From Leptolyngbya sp. Heron Island J (lineage in GTDB: Bacteria > Cyanobacteriota > Cyanobacteriia > Phormidesmidales > Phormidesmidaceae): 64,000 nt of DNA. A program made the translations under genes and the position numbers. Positions 44,523 through 54,568 of the stretch are shown here, piece by piece. How positions within the stretch are numbered: position 1 is the first letter of the stretch; each line of letters starts with the position of its first letter. The notes under the pieces were generated by a model. The model had not been told where the DNA came from, did not search any database, and saw only the letters and a list, made by a program, of their open reading frames with translations. The stretch is taken from contig NZ_AWNH01000078.1 in the NCBI RefSeq assembly GCF_000482245.1, forward strand, positions 82,217 to 146,216, written 5' to 3'.

Positions 44523-46520
44523 ATGCAGCCTGCCCTTACCGTCGGTGCTCTTTTGCAAAATCGATACCGTATTGTCCGGTTGCTGGGTCAGGGTGGCTTT
44601 GGGCGCACCTATCTAACAAAAGACCAAGGACGCTTTGATGAAGAGTGCGTTATTAAGGAATTTATGCCTCCTGGCGGTAGCGATCGCTTTTCTAGTAAGG
44701 CCGCTCAGTTATTTCAGCGAGAGGCTGAGATCCTTTATCAGATTAGCCACCCACAAATTCCTCAGTTTCGTGCCAGCTTTGAGCAAGACCAGCGTTTGTT
44801 TTTAGTTCAAGATCATATTGAAGGCTTAACTTACCGCGAAATTCTGCAACAGCGTCCAGGACAGGCATTTTCAGAGACAGAAATACGTGCTTTTTTGGGC
44901 CAGCTCCTACCTGTTCTGCTTCATATCCATGACAGGGGGATTATTCATCGTGATATCAGTCCTGACAATATTATTTTGCGACGCAGTGACCAAAAGCCTG
45001 TGCTGATTGACTTTGGTGTTGTTAAGGAGGTGGTCACTCGGTTGCAGACGGGCACGACGTCAGTTCAGGCGACAACGGTGGGTAAAGCAGGATACGCTCC
45101 TAGTGAGCAGCTACAGTCAGGACGAGCCTATCCCAGCAGCGACCTGTATGCTTTGGCGGTAACGGTTTTGGTCTTAATGACGGGAAAAGAACCCCATGAG
45201 CTTTTTGATGACGGTAGTTTGAGTTGGAACTGGCGACCATTTTCCCAGGTCAGTGATCAGCTGGCTGCTGTTTTAGATAAGGCTCTGAGCTATCGTCCTA
45301 GCGATCGCTATCAATCGGCTGGTGAAATGATGCAGGCACTTCGGGGTGAAACGGCTGTGGCTAACCCCCCTCAAGCGGCTATGCCTAAGGCGACAAATCT
45401 GCCAATTTCTGAAATGCGTACAGTAGCAGTGGGTAGACCTGTGGCGACTATGGGAACAACGGGACGTACTGCTACACCGGCATCTCCATCTAAAACTCGG
45501 GTAGTCACGTCTCCAAAGCGTCAGGAGACCTTGGATAATCCATTGGTTCTGGTGGCGCTATTTTTGGGAGCGACGATTCTAGCTGGAGTAGGAGGCTGGG
45601 CTGTTGTCAACTATGTGTTAAAGCCAGCTCCACCGGATGTATCCCAAAATGAGGTACAACCATTACCTTTCCCAGAGGATTTAGAGGAGCAGACTGATCA
45701 ACCTGAAACTCAGCAACCTGAACCGCTGGACCCTCCTGATGATGGGCCAACTGATTTCACGACTGCCCTGGGTTTAGATGTCGGCGATCAGCAAACTGTT
45801 GAAGGGGATATTAAAAGAGGCGAAACCGTTAACTATCAGATAGATGGTAAGGCGGGTCAAACCCTGCAGGCAACAATTGAGGGGGAAGGCGTCGTATTTT
45901 CGGTTTTGGATGCTGAGGGGAATGAGCTGCGAGATGCTCGTCAGATATTGGACTGGGAAGGTGAGTTTCCGGAAGATGGTTTGTACACACTGCAGGTGCA
46001 GACAACTCGGGGTACTGATCAAGGAGCCTTTGAATTGGGGGTTGCGTTGGCAAGGGCTGTTGGTGATGGTGCCGACGGGGGCGATGATGATGAGCAGCCA
46101 ACAGATGCAGACCCTTCTGAGAATGAGGAGACTACGAATGAGGGCGATCAGCCACCTGCGGACGATAATGGTGACGGGGAAGATGTGCAAGAGCAAGTGT
46201 CTACCCAGCGGGTTCAGTTTTCAGATGGGGAGACCGGTACTGTACTGGCTAATGAGGTAGGGCCAGGGCGAGTGCAGCGCTATGTGGTGAATGCTCAACA
46301 AGGGCAGATTATTACGGTGAAAATCGCCCAGGCCAGTGGTCCGGTGACCTTTGATGTATCTTTCCCTGGTGGTGAGCCGATTGCCGATGCTGAAGGAGTG
46401 TTGTATTGGAACAGTTATCTGCCTTTAGGGGGAGATTATGCTATCGATGTAAAATCTGGCAGCACATCAGAATTTAAACTGGATGTTCAGATTGTTGGGC
46501 AGGGAACTGAGAGTCCCTAG
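44523..46520 (+). CDS. Membrane Ser/Thr protein kinase with two PPC-like extracellular domains
   Basis: A 665-residue receptor-like kinase. Residues about 15-275 are an apparently complete kinase domain: GQGGFG loop, lysine in CVIKEFMPPGG near 43, catalytic HRDISPDNIIL near 142, LIDFG near 163 and YAPSEQ substrate loop. A linker leads to one membrane helix at about 343-367 (LVLVALFLGATILAGVGGWA). Outside the membrane, two beta domains resembling the pre-peptidase C-terminal (PPC) fold are visible: QQTVEGDIKRGETVNYQIDG with FPEDGLYTLQVQTTRG, and EVGPGRVQRYVVNAQQGQII with LPLGGDYAIDVKSG. A very acidic linker lies between them. Similar kinases are common in cyanobacteria. The ligand and targets are unknown. 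bioD starts 72 bases downstream. Confidence 0.9.
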   Translation: MQPALTVGALLQNRYRIVRLLGQGGFGRTYLTKDQGRFDEECVIKEFMPPGGSDRFSSKAAQLFQREAEILYQISHPQIPQFRASFEQDQRLFLVQDHIEGLTYREILQQRPGQAFSETEIRAFLGQLLPVLLHIHDRGIIHRDISPDNIILRRSDQKPVLIDFGVVKEVVTRLQTGTTSVQATTVGKAGYAPSEQLQSGRAYPSSDLYALAVTVLVLMTGKEPHELFDDGSLSWNWRPFSQVSDQLAAVLDKALSYRPSDRYQSAGEMMQALRGETAVANPPQAAMPKATNLPISEMRTVAVGRPVATMGTTGRTATPASPSKTRVVTSPKRQETLDNPLVLVALFLGATILAGVGGWAVVNYVLKPAPPDVSQNEVQPLPFPEDLEEQTDQPETQQPEPLDPPDDGPTDFTTALGLDVGDQQTVEGDIKRGETVNYQIDGKAGQTLQATIEGEGVVFSVLDAEGNELRDARQILDWEGEFPEDGLYTLQVQTTRGTDQGAFELGVALARAVGDGADGGDDDEQPTDADPSENEETTNEGDQPPADDNGDGEDVQEQVSTQRVQFSDGETGTVLANEVGPGRVQRYVVNAQQGQIITVKIAQASGPVTFDVSFPGGEPIADAEGVLYWNSYLPLGGDYAIDVKSGSTSEFKLDVQIVGQGTESP

Positions 46521-46592
46521 AAGAATTATTACCTGCCAAGGTAGATTAAAGAAGAAATTGTGGGGTGGGCGCAGTCCATCGTTGGGTGAATA

Positions 46593-47288
46593 GTGAGCGG
46601 ATTATTAGTTGCAGCAACGGATACAGAATGTGGGAAGACAGTTTTAACCTGTGCGCTAGTGGCGTATTGGCGGCAGTATTGTTCGCCTCGACGGTTGGGC
46701 GTTTTGAAACCAGTTCAATCAGGGATCGGCGATCGCGAGTTATTTCAGCAGGTATTTAATCTGGAGCAGTCGCTGGAGGAGTTAAATCCTGTTTTTTATC
46801 AGGCTCCGCTAGCACCACCCATTGCAGCCGCTCTGGAAAATACGATCGTTGATTTGACGCCAGCATGGCAGCGATATGTAGCTTTGCAGAACACGTGTGA
46901 CTGGGTATTGGTTGAAGGTTTAGGGGGCTTAGGGTCCCCGGTGACTGATGAGCTGACGGTGGCGGATCTGGCCGCTGATTGGCGGTTGCCAGTGGTGTTG
47001 GTGGTGCCGGTTAAGCTGGGTGCGATCGCAGCGACCGTTGCCAATGTAGCCCTGGCCCGTCAACATCGACTGCAGCTTCAAGGTATCGTTCTCAACTGTA
47101 CAACCCCTGAAGCTGAAGATAAGGTGGAGCAACTCACCCCACCCGATATGATTAGTAACCTTACCCGCATTCCGGTGTTAGGTGTACTGCCTCACTTTAG
47201 CGATCCGACCAACATAGAGCAGCTGAGTTCGGCGGCTCGCACGCTGAGTCTGGAAGCTATTATGCCGACTCCGTTTTGGGTGGCTTAA
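46593..47288 (+). CDS. bioD: Dethiobiotin synthase
   Basis: A 231-residue ATP-dependent carboxylase that closes the ureido ring of dethiobiotin from 7,8-diaminopelargonate, the penultimate step of biotin synthesis, in the cytoplasm. The P-loop reads ATDTECGKTV at residues 8-17 (canonical GTDTxVGKT). The second nucleotide motif DWVLVEGLGGLGSPV lies near residue 108, and LGAIAATVANVALAR follows as in the family. The start is a GTG at 46593. Other biotin genes are not in this window. The nearby Ser/Thr kinase upstream is in the same orientation, but a functional link is not evident. Confidence 0.9.
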   Translation: MSGLLVAATDTECGKTVLTCALVAYWRQYCSPRRLGVLKPVQSGIGDRELFQQVFNLEQSLEELNPVFYQAPLAPPIAAALENTIVDLTPAWQRYVALQNTCDWVLVEGLGGLGSPVTDELTVADLAADWRLPVVLVVPVKLGAIAATVANVALARQHRLQLQGIVLNCTTPEAEDKVEQLTPPDMISNLTRIPVLGVLPHFSDPTNIEQLSSAARTLSLEAIMPTPFWVA

Positions 47289-47396
47289 AGGGATTAAATG
47301 GTGTATTTGACCAGATATCTCTGGTATAAGGCTATACAGGGCTTAGCAATGCCAGAATCTATATACTGAGCGTATACATGTGTCTGCTAAGGTCCT

Positions 47397-48614
47397 ATGG
47401 TTTCAACGCTGCCTGCCAATACACGCATCTCTCAAGCCCCGCCTCAAGTGCGGGACACCATTAAAACTCTGCAATCGCAGTTGGTGCAGTGGCGTCGTCA
47501 CCTACATCAGCGTCCAGAGCTAGGATTTGAAGAGAAGATAACAGCTGAATTTATTAGCCAACAGCTGACGCAGTGGGGGATTGAGCACCAGACAAAAATT
47601 GCTGAAACCGGTATTGTGGCGACTATCCACAGCACTTATCCTGGGCCGGTGCTGGCTATTCGAGCTGATATGGATGCCCTACCGATTCAAGAACTAAATC
47701 AGGTCCCTTACCGCTCACTACACGGCGGTAAGATGCATGCCTGTGGCCATGATGGCCATGTCACCATTGCGTTAGGAACAGCCTACTATCTGGCGCAGCA
47801 CCGCGATCGCTTTGCTGGGACGGTCAAAATTATCTTTCAACCCGCAGAAGAAGGGCCTGGTGGTGCTAAACCTATGATCGAGGCAGGTGTGCTCAGTCAG
47901 CCTGAGGTGGATGCCATAATTGGCTTACACATTTGGAATAATCTGCCCCTGGGAACAGTTGGCGTGCGCAGCGGCCCGCTCATGGCCGCTACCGAATATT
48001 TTCACTGCACGATTCAAGGGCGTGGAGGACATGGCGCACTGCCCCATCAAACCGTTGACTCGATTGTGGTTGGAGCCCAGATAGTCACTGCTTTACAGAC
48101 CATTGTGGCTCGCAACATTAGCCCAATTGACTCGGCAGTAGTCACGGTCGGCGAGTTTCAAGCGGGGACAGCGGTCAATGTGATCGCTAATAGTGCACGC
48201 CTTAGCGGTACTGTGCGCTATTTCAACCCGGAGTATCGAGATCTGCTGCCAGAGCGCATGGAAGCGATTATTGCCGGGGTATGTCAGGCCCATGGCGCTA
48301 AGTATCAGTTTGACTATACCCGGTTATATCCACCTGTCATTAATGACGCGACGATCGCTGAGTTGGTTAAATCTGTTGCCAGTGCCGTGATTGAAACCCC
48401 GGCTGGCGTTGTGCCGGAATGTCAGACCATGGGGGGTGAAGATATGTCGTTCTTTTTGCAAGAGAAGCCCGGTTGTTATTTCTTTTTAGGCTCGGCGAAT
48501 CCTGATTTAAATCTGGCCTATCCCCATCATCATCCTCGGTTTGACTTTGATGAGACTGTCTTAGGGACCGGGGTGGAGATATTTGTGCGATGTGTTGAGC
48601 GATTTTGTCGATAA
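47397..48614 (+). CDS. M20 family metal-dependent amidohydrolase
   Basis: A 405-residue zinc-type hydrolase of the M20D (N-acyl-amino acid / IAA-amino acid amidohydrolase) group, which cleaves N-acyl amino acids or related amides. Visible motifs: WRRHLHQRPELGFEE at the start, AIRADMDALPIQE, metal ligands in HACGHDGHV, AEEGPGGAKPMIEAG with catalytic Glu, GRGGHGALPHQTVD in the dimerisation domain and MGGEDMSFFLQEKPG. All metal ligands appear present. Length is typical. Substrate cannot be specified; the gene stands alone. Confidence 0.92.
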   Translation: MVSTLPANTRISQAPPQVRDTIKTLQSQLVQWRRHLHQRPELGFEEKITAEFISQQLTQWGIEHQTKIAETGIVATIHSTYPGPVLAIRADMDALPIQELNQVPYRSLHGGKMHACGHDGHVTIALGTAYYLAQHRDRFAGTVKIIFQPAEEGPGGAKPMIEAGVLSQPEVDAIIGLHIWNNLPLGTVGVRSGPLMAATEYFHCTIQGRGGHGALPHQTVDSIVVGAQIVTALQTIVARNISPIDSAVVTVGEFQAGTAVNVIANSARLSGTVRYFNPEYRDLLPERMEAIIAGVCQAHGAKYQFDYTRLYPPVINDATIAELVKSVASAVIETPAGVVPECQTMGGEDMSFFLQEKPGCYFFLGSANPDLNLAYPHHHPRFDFDETVLGTGVEIFVRCVERFCR

Positions 48615-48738
48615 ATCGGTGGAAGTTTTATTCTCTCTCCTTGTTGCAGGGGATATACTTCTCACTGGTCTCGAAGAACATCTTGACTGATGCAGTTATG
48701 CTGCAGTTGAACGTTGCCCTATCCAACAGTCACGCTTA

Positions 48739-49626
48739 ATGACGCTTGCCCCACCTAATTCCTCCCCTAGCCTCACTATCAACCAGCAATCGACGGCTGC
48801 TTGGCAAGGTACTCTAGAGCTTTGCTTTGCTAAAACCAATGGTAAGACTTTTCCTGTAAAGAGCTACGGCACCTCACCATTACGGGTGCAGCGGCCTTTC
48901 TATCCGGCAGCAGCTCCAGAAAATTGTCAGAGTGTGATTGTTCACACGGCTGGGGGGATGGTAGGCGGAGACCAATTGGATATGACTGTTACGGCTGAGC
49001 CGGAGACTCAGGTGCTGGTGACCACTGCCGCAGCGCATAAGGTTTATCGCAGCCAGGGTGACTGGGCTCAGCAGACGATTCAGCTAAAAGTAGGAGCTGG
49101 AGCCTATGTGGAATGGCTGCCTCAGGAGCTGATTTTGTTTAATGGGGGGCAGTTTCAGCAGTCCCTCAGGATAGATTTGGAACCCGGTGGGATATGGCTC
49201 GGTTGGGAGATTACGCGGTTTGGACGCAGTGCCAGAGGGGAGACGTTGAAAGCTGGGCAGTGGCGATCGCAAACTGAAGTCTGGCAGCAAGGTATGCCCT
49301 TATGGATCGACCGACAGCAGCTAGTGGGAGGGTCTGAAGTCCTCAGCAGTCAGAATGGATTAGCTGGTTATCCAGTGGCCGGTGCGTTTTTACTATTAGG
49401 GGCTGTCATTTCTTCAGAGCATCTGAATGCCCTTAGAGAGCAGCTCGATTCGTCAAGCTCAACCCCAGGCGAGATTGGGATCACTCAATTAGAACAGGGA
49501 CTGGTAGCCCGCTACCGAGGGCTCTCTAGTCAGAGCGCTCGACAGTATTTTGTCAGTATCTGGCAATATCTACGCACTCAGGTTCTAGGTCAAAAAGCCT
49601 ATGTACCTAGGGTTTGGGGCGTTTAA
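48739..49626 (+). CDS. ureD: Urease accessory protein UreD
   Basis: A 295-residue urease maturation protein (UreD/UreH) that binds apo-urease and, with UreF and UreG, helps insert nickel. Family landmarks include VQRPFYPAAAPENCQSVIVH, TAGGMVGGDQLDM, TTAAAHKVYRSQGDWAQQ, VEWLPQELILFNGGQF and WLGWEITRFGRSARGE. It opens the urease locus, with all genes on the same strand. ureE, ureF and ureG are not in this window and must lie elsewhere, as is often the case in cyanobacteria. Confidence 0.95.
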   Translation: MTLAPPNSSPSLTINQQSTAAWQGTLELCFAKTNGKTFPVKSYGTSPLRVQRPFYPAAAPENCQSVIVHTAGGMVGGDQLDMTVTAEPETQVLVTTAAAHKVYRSQGDWAQQTIQLKVGAGAYVEWLPQELILFNGGQFQQSLRIDLEPGGIWLGWEITRFGRSARGETLKAGQWRSQTEVWQQGMPLWIDRQQLVGGSEVLSSQNGLAGYPVAGAFLLLGAVISSEHLNALREQLDSSSSTPGEIGITQLEQGLVARYRGLSSQSARQYFVSIWQYLRTQVLGQKAYVPRVWGV

Positions 49627-49729
49627 CCGATTCTCTCGCTGTCAGTTCAAGCAGGTGCAATCTACCCATTATTTAGATAAGGTTTAGCCCCCAGGTGACC
49701 TCAACATATCCTGGTTTAATATAACTTCG

Positions 49730-49790
49730 GTCAGGTTAGTTAGGACCAGAGATATCTCTCAAAGCTTTAAGCTACAACAGCTAACCTGAC
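49730..49790. promoter_or_regulatory. Inverted repeats upstream of ureA
   Basis: GTCAGGTTAG (49730-49739) is repeated in reverse complement at 49781-49790, with GAGATATCTC (49749-49758) between. The structure lies 65-125 bases before ureA and may be an operator or leader structure. No NtcA consensus (GTA-N8-TAC) was found here. Confidence 0.35.
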
Positions 49791-49854
49791 TCGCAACTGA
49801 CGAATGTATCCGCCAGTTGCTAATCTCTGTTGTGGTTAGTCTCCGTCGCACCCT

Positions 49855-50157
49855 ATGCAACTCACTCCTCAGGAAAAAGATAAGCTGCTGATTTTTACAG
49901 CGGCGCTGGTGGCCGAACGTCGTAAAGACCGGGGGCTGAAGCTCAACCATCCAGAATCCGTTGCCTATATTTCTGCCGCAATCTTGGAAGGGGCGCGGGA
50001 TGGCCGTACGGTGGCTGACCTGATGACCTATGGCACCACATTACTGAGTCGGGATGAAGTCATGGATGGCGTTGCGGAGATGATTCACGAAGTTCAGGTA
50101 GAAGCAACGTTCCCAGATGGTACTAAGCTGGTTACCGTGCATAATCCAATTCAATAA
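49855..50157 (+). CDS. ureA: Urease gamma subunit
   Basis: A 100-residue structural subunit of the urease (alpha-beta-gamma)3 complex, which hydrolyses urea to ammonia and carbamate. The sequence is a full-length match to the family: [51 protein letters not shown] and [18 protein letters not shown]. It is followed by a 26-bp palindrome and then, unusually, by a S41-like gene rather than by ureB. Confidence 0.97.
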   Translation: MQLTPQEKDKLLIFTAALVAERRKDRGLKLNHPESVAYISAAILEGARDGRTVADLMTYGTTLLSRDEVMDGVAEMIHEVQVEATFPDGTKLVTVHNPIQ

Positions 50158-50161
50158 ATTG

Positions 50162-50187
50162 TAGGGGCGTTGCATGCAACGCCCCTA
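50162..50187. repeat. 26-bp palindrome inside the urease locus, REP-like family copy 5
   Basis: TAGGGGCGTTGCA and its complement, perfect over 26 bases, with core TTGCATGCAA. It belongs to the GTAGGGGC branch of the palindrome family and lies 4 bases after the ureA stop and 38 bases before the S41-like gene. It could shape transcript stability between ureA and ureB. Confidence 0.8.
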
Positions 50188-50225
50188 GGACGACAATGCC
50201 AAAATTCGATTGCTGAGACGTTTAA

Positions 50226-51296
50226 ATGGTTGAATCTGATAGTTCTCCAAACACTGGTGGTAATTTTCAGGATATAGACCTGGACCAAGATAGTCGTGCC
50301 CATGTGCTGGAGGCGATTGCTGAGGCCCTCGATCGCTATGCGTTTCCAGAAGCGGCGGCAAAGGCTCAGGCAGATATTCGACAACGCCTGAGTGCAGGGG
50401 GCTATAGCGATATTGTCAGCGGGCATCAGTTTGCAGAAACTCTGACCAATCAGCTGCAAGCCCTGACTGCAGATCGCAGTGTGCAGGTGTATTTTAGTCC
50501 TGCGCCTTTGCCAGACCTAAGTGCTGAGATGCCACCGACACCTGAAGAACTGGCTTATCAGCAGCGACAGAGCCAGCGTCGTAACTTTGACATTAATCGA
50601 GTAGAGCGATTAGCAGGTAATTTAGGTTTTCTGCAGCTCTACGGGTTTGAACCCCCCGAATTTGCCGGAGAAACTCTGGCGGCGGCCATGGCTTGTCTGG
50701 CTCACACGGAAGGCTTGATCATTGATCTGCGCTATAACCGGGGTGGCTCCCCTGGGATGGTGGCGCTGTTGTGTAGCTATGTACTACCGGCTTACCCGGC
50801 AGTGCATCTGAGCGATGTAAACTGGCCTGCCGAGCAGCGTCTTCAGCAAAGTTGGACATCGGCTTACGTGGGCGGTCCACGCTATCTAGACCGGCCTGTG
50901 TATGTTTTAACTGGACCAGAGACGGCTACGGCGGCTGAGGAGTTTGCCTATACCCTGAAGCAGCTGAAGCGGGCTACGCTCATTGGTGAGACCACTGCTG
51001 GTAAAGCTAATCCAGGAACTGGGCAACGGTTACATGACCACTTTTGGATGTTTTTGCCAACAGGGCAGGTATTGAGCCCCATCACTGGCGAGAACTGGGA
51101 AGGGAGCGGTGTGCTGCCAGACTTTAAGGTGCCGGTAGAGCTAGCGATGAAAGTTGCTCACTATATGGGGTTAACCGACTTGAGTAAAAAGTCTGGAGCC
51201 CCGGATAGGGAGTTGGAAGCAGCCTTAGAAACCGTGAAAAAGCAGCTGGATCAGATGCAGCAAGATCTAATTAGTCAGCTTGGAGGATTGCGATAA
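50226..51296 (+). CDS. S41 (IRBP/C-terminal-processing) peptidase-like protein in the urease locus
   Basis: A 356-residue protein of the tail-specific-protease-like S41 family, IRBP subgroup. Recognisable parts: [80 protein letters not shown] and [17 protein letters not shown]. In this family the catalytic Ser is in T-F-S-A-A-E-E-F; here the position is Thr235 (TATAAEEF), so peptidase activity is doubtful. There is no signal peptide, so it is predicted to be cytoplasmic. Its stop overlaps the ureB start (TAATG), implying translational coupling with a urease subunit. A role in urease regulation or assembly is inference only. Confidence 0.85.
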   Translation: MVESDSSPNTGGNFQDIDLDQDSRAHVLEAIAEALDRYAFPEAAAKAQADIRQRLSAGGYSDIVSGHQFAETLTNQLQALTADRSVQVYFSPAPLPDLSAEMPPTPEELAYQQRQSQRRNFDINRVERLAGNLGFLQLYGFEPPEFAGETLAAAMACLAHTEGLIIDLRYNRGGSPGMVALLCSYVLPAYPAVHLSDVNWPAEQRLQQSWTSAYVGGPRYLDRPVYVLTGPETATAAEEFAYTLKQLKRATLIGETTAGKANPGTGQRLHDHFWMFLPTGQVLSPITGENWEGSGVLPDFKVPVELAMKVAHYMGLTDLSKKSGAPDRELEAALETVKKQLDQMQQDLISQLGGLR

Positions 51297-51616
51297 TGTC
51301 TGGTACTTCTATGATCCCTGGGGAACTGTTACCGGCAGAAGGCAACATTGAACTTAATGCCGGTCGGTCAACTGTCACGCTAGCAGTAGCGAACAGCGGG
51401 GATCGACCGATTCAAGTGGGCTCGCATTTTCACTTTTATGAAGTGAATGATGCCCTACAGTTTGACCGGGATCAAACTAAGGGGATGCGCCTGGATATTC
51501 CGGCGGGGACAGCGGTAAGATTTGAACCAGGGGATGAGCGTTCTGTCACGTTGGTTGCTTTAGCCGGAGAGCGTCAGGTCTACGGCTTTAATCAACGGAT
51601 AGAGGGTAAAGTATAG
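51296..51616 (+). CDS. ureB: Urease beta subunit
   Basis: A 106-residue structural subunit of urease. Typical segments are [59 protein letters not shown] and [20 protein letters not shown]. The ATG at 51296 overlaps the stop of the S41-like gene, so UreB translation probably depends on translation of that gene. No other start fits as well. Confidence 0.97.
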   Translation: MSGTSMIPGELLPAEGNIELNAGRSTVTLAVANSGDRPIQVGSHFHFYEVNDALQFDRDQTKGMRLDIPAGTAVRFEPGDERSVTLVALAGERQVYGFNQRIEGKV

Positions 51617-51879
51617 GACTCCTAAAAAATCAGCACTTTGTTCGGTGACAACGCAACAAAACATTGTTTATGTCTGATATGGGGACAAACTCCTTGAATC
51701 AGGAAAATGCCTCCTGGGTCAGGATTAAACCTTGTCCACGTCCAAAGCTGTAATTTTTCCCTAGAGGAAGTACACGGTTGGACATGGTTGAACTGCCGAT
51801 ATTTTCTGTCTCTGACGGCAGCTAGCCCACTGGGCAACCACATCTGTATATCGTGTTCTGAGATTAACTGACGTTGATT

Positions 51880-52665
51880 ATGCTACGACTACGCCATTTT
51901 GCTGCGATCGCATGCCTGCAAGGGGTTTTGCTACTGGGTAATGTACCAGCATGGGGACAGACATCTGATGACTCTGTCGGTCTGCCAGAAGCCATTACTC
52001 CAAACATGGAGGGCATTGTGGATCTTGCCGATACAGAGCAGCCTCTTGGTGTAGGCTATCTATCGCCTCGCCGTCAAGCTGGGGAGCAGGCAAGCTGGCT
52101 ATCTGCGGTAGAGTTACCACTTTATAGTGAGCCCGGCGGTGAACATTGGGGCTGGATCTGGCAAGGTTGGTTAATTCCCAATGGTCAGCAGGCGTTTGCC
52201 ATTGGTCGTGATGCTAGTTTCACTATGGTCAGCGTAGACCCGCTATTGCTTGCATTTCCTGTGATTGAAGCGCGGGAGGACGGCTGGCTGCAAATGCAGT
52301 ACACCAACGGTGGCAGTGCCTGGATTCATCGTGATCAACTGGATGATCGAGGGGTAGAACTGTCGTTTTATTCCTGGGAAGAAGGGTTGGCTGAGGCTGA
52401 TATTGTAGATTTACGCAATAGAAATGATGCGCAGGTTTTGCGATCGCAACCCGAACGTGGTCGTAACGTTCTTAGCCTGGTTAGCCCCAGTAGTCTGATT
52501 GAACCCTTAGAAATCCAGGACGAATGGATTCGAGTCCGCATTACCCGCCCGGCCAATGGATGTGAGCCCCTGGCTGGCGCTAGTGAGGAAGAAGGCTGGC
52601 TTCAATGGAAAGACAGCGATGGCGAAGTGCTGCTGCTACCGAGTCGAGAAGACTGCGCCGGATAG
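51880..52665 (+). CDS. Exported protein with SH3-like segments, inside the urease locus
   Basis: A 261-residue exported protein. The ATG at 51880 (two codons after a TTG) starts a signal peptide (FAAIACLQGVLLLGNVPAWG). The mature part has repeated short beta strands that resemble bacterial SH3-type domains (AVELPLYSEPGGEHWGWIWQ, EDGWLQMQYTNGGSAWIHRD, EDEWIRVRI-like near residue 210, EEGWLQWKDSDGE). No catalytic motif or family name is recognised. It separates ureB from ureC by about 1.2 kb and has the same orientation. A role in the envelope is likely, with no evident link to urease. Confidence 0.7.
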   Translation: MLRLRHFAAIACLQGVLLLGNVPAWGQTSDDSVGLPEAITPNMEGIVDLADTEQPLGVGYLSPRRQAGEQASWLSAVELPLYSEPGGEHWGWIWQGWLIPNGQQAFAIGRDASFTMVSVDPLLLAFPVIEAREDGWLQMQYTNGGSAWIHRDQLDDRGVELSFYSWEEGLAEADIVDLRNRNDAQVLRSQPERGRNVLSLVSPSSLIEPLEIQDEWIRVRITRPANGCEPLAGASEEEGWLQWKDSDGEVLLLPSREDCAG

Positions 52666-52832
52666 AAATCGCCATTGCTGATTGAGGTGGATGAGTTTGC
52701 CAGTTCATGACTCACTGAGGATCAGCAATGGCAGAAAATTAAAAAATGTTCGTTATATACTCGTCGGGGCTCCTGAGCTAGCGTAAGCTATCCAGTGGCT
52801 TTGCTTTTACCCTCTACGTCCAGGAGACTCCG

Positions 52833-54542
52833 ATGAGCTATCGCATGGATCGCCGCGCCTATGCTGAAACCTATGGACCCACTGTGGGAGACCGAGTGCG
52901 GTTAGCAGATACGGCATTGGTGATTGAGGTGGAACAGGACTTTACCACCTACGGCGATGAGGTCAAATTTGGCGGCGGTAAAGTAATCCGCGATGGCATG
53001 GGCCAGTCGCCAATTACACGGGCCGATGGGGCGGTGGATATGGTGATTACCAACGCCCTAATTTTGGACTGGTGGGGCATTGTCAAAGCAGATATCGGCA
53101 TTAAAGACGGTCGGATTGCCAAGATTGGTAAGGCTGGCAATCCCTATATTCAGGACAATGTTGACATCATCATTGGTCCGGCCACCGAAGCGGTGGCGGG
53201 TGAGGGGATGATTGTCACGGCTGGGGGCATTGACTCCCACATTCACTTTATTTGTCCGCAGCAGATTGAAACTGCCATTGCCAGCGGTGTGACCACTATG
53301 ATCGGCGGTGGCACGGGACCAGCTACCGGCACCAATGCCACGACCTGTACGCCCGGAGCCTGGAACATCTATCGCATGCTGCAGGCAGCGGATGCATTTC
53401 CGATGAATCTCGGATTTTTGGGTAAGGGCAATAGCGCTCAGCCCCAAGGACTGATAGAGCAAGTCCAATCGGGTGCCATGGGGTTAAAGCTTCACGAAGA
53501 CTGGGGTACCACACCTGGTGCCATTGATACCTGCCTGGGGGTAGCGGATGACTTTGATATCCAAGTGGCCATCCACACTGACACCCTGAACGAAGCTGGG
53601 TTTGTTGAAAACACGATTGCCGCCTTTAAGAATCGAGTCATTCACACTTATCACACCGAAGGAGCCGGTGGGGGCCATGCGCCAGACATCATCAAAGTCT
53701 GTGGTGAAGCCAACGTGCTACCCTCATCCACCAATCCCACCCGACCCTATACCCGCAATACTCTGGATGAGCATCTGGACATGCTGATGGTGTGTCACCA
53801 CCTGAGCCCGAGTATTCCGGAAGATGTCGCCTTTGCTGAGTCTCGTATTCGCCGCGAGACCATTGCAGCTGAAGACATTCTCCATGACTTAGGAGCCTTT
53901 AGCATGATTGCCTCCGATTCCCAGGCTATGGGTCGGGTTGGTGAAGTCGTGATTCGCACCTGGCAGACCGCACACAAAATGAAGGTGCAGCGCGGGGCGC
54001 TGACCGAGGATTCTGATCGCAACGACAATCATCGGGCTAAGCGCTATGTGGCCAAATACACCATCAATCCTGCTATTACCCATGGTATTGCCCATGAGGT
54101 AGGGTCGCTCGAAGCGGGCAAACTGGCAGACATCTGTCTTTGGAAACCGGCATTTTTTGGAGTGAAGCCCGAGTTAGTGATCAAGGGTGGAGTCATTGCC
54201 TGGGCACAGATGGGTGATCCTAATGCCAGTATCCCAACACCGCAGCCGATCCATATGCGGCCAATGTTTGGGAGTTTTGGTGGGGCCATTGGCAGTACGT
54301 CCCTCACATTTGTTTCTAAAGCTGCCGCTGAAGCAGATATTGCGAGTCAAATTGGGTTACAGACATCGGCTGTGGCAGTCAGTGGCTGTCGCAACCTGAG
54401 TAAAGCAGACATGAAATTAAACGACTATCAGCCCACAATGGAGGTAGACCCTGAAACCTACGAAGTGCGGGCTGACGGACAGCTGCTGACCTGTGAACCA
54501 GCAGAAGAACTGCCCATGGCTCAGCGATACTTCTTGTTTTAA
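52833..54542 (+). CDS. ureC: Urease alpha (catalytic) subunit
   Basis: The 569-residue nickel-containing catalytic subunit. All active-site features are visible: the nickel ligands in SHIHF (His136 and His138 here), carbamylated Lys219 in [31 protein letters not shown], the flap MVCHHLS (Cys321) and Asp in ASDSQAMG near residue 362. Numbers are shifted by about two from the well-studied Klebsiella enzyme. The length is typical. A good AGGAG site lies 6 bases before the ATG. The gene is separated from ureB by an unrelated secreted-protein gene. Confidence 0.98.
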   Translation: MSYRMDRRAYAETYGPTVGDRVRLADTALVIEVEQDFTTYGDEVKFGGGKVIRDGMGQSPITRADGAVDMVITNALILDWWGIVKADIGIKDGRIAKIGKAGNPYIQDNVDIIIGPATEAVAGEGMIVTAGGIDSHIHFICPQQIETAIASGVTTMIGGGTGPATGTNATTCTPGAWNIYRMLQAADAFPMNLGFLGKGNSAQPQGLIEQVQSGAMGLKLHEDWGTTPGAIDTCLGVADDFDIQVAIHTDTLNEAGFVENTIAAFKNRVIHTYHTEGAGGGHAPDIIKVCGEANVLPSSTNPTRPYTRNTLDEHLDMLMVCHHLSPSIPEDVAFAESRIRRETIAAEDILHDLGAFSMIASDSQAMGRVGEVVIRTWQTAHKMKVQRGALTEDSDRNDNHRAKRYVAKYTINPAITHGIAHEVGSLEAGKLADICLWKPAFFGVKPELVIKGGVIAWAQMGDPNASIPTPQPIHMRPMFGSFGGAIGSTSLTFVSKAAAEADIASQIGLQTSAVAVSGCRNLSKADMKLNDYQPTMEVDPETYEVRADGQLLTCEPAEELPMAQRYFLF

Positions 54543-54568
54543 GCAGGGGCTGTCTCAAATTTTTCCAT

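Noticed and set aside
49730..49790. NtcA nitrogen-control site before ureA
   Set aside because: No GTA-N8-TAC match was found in the spacer; only unrelated inverted repeats.
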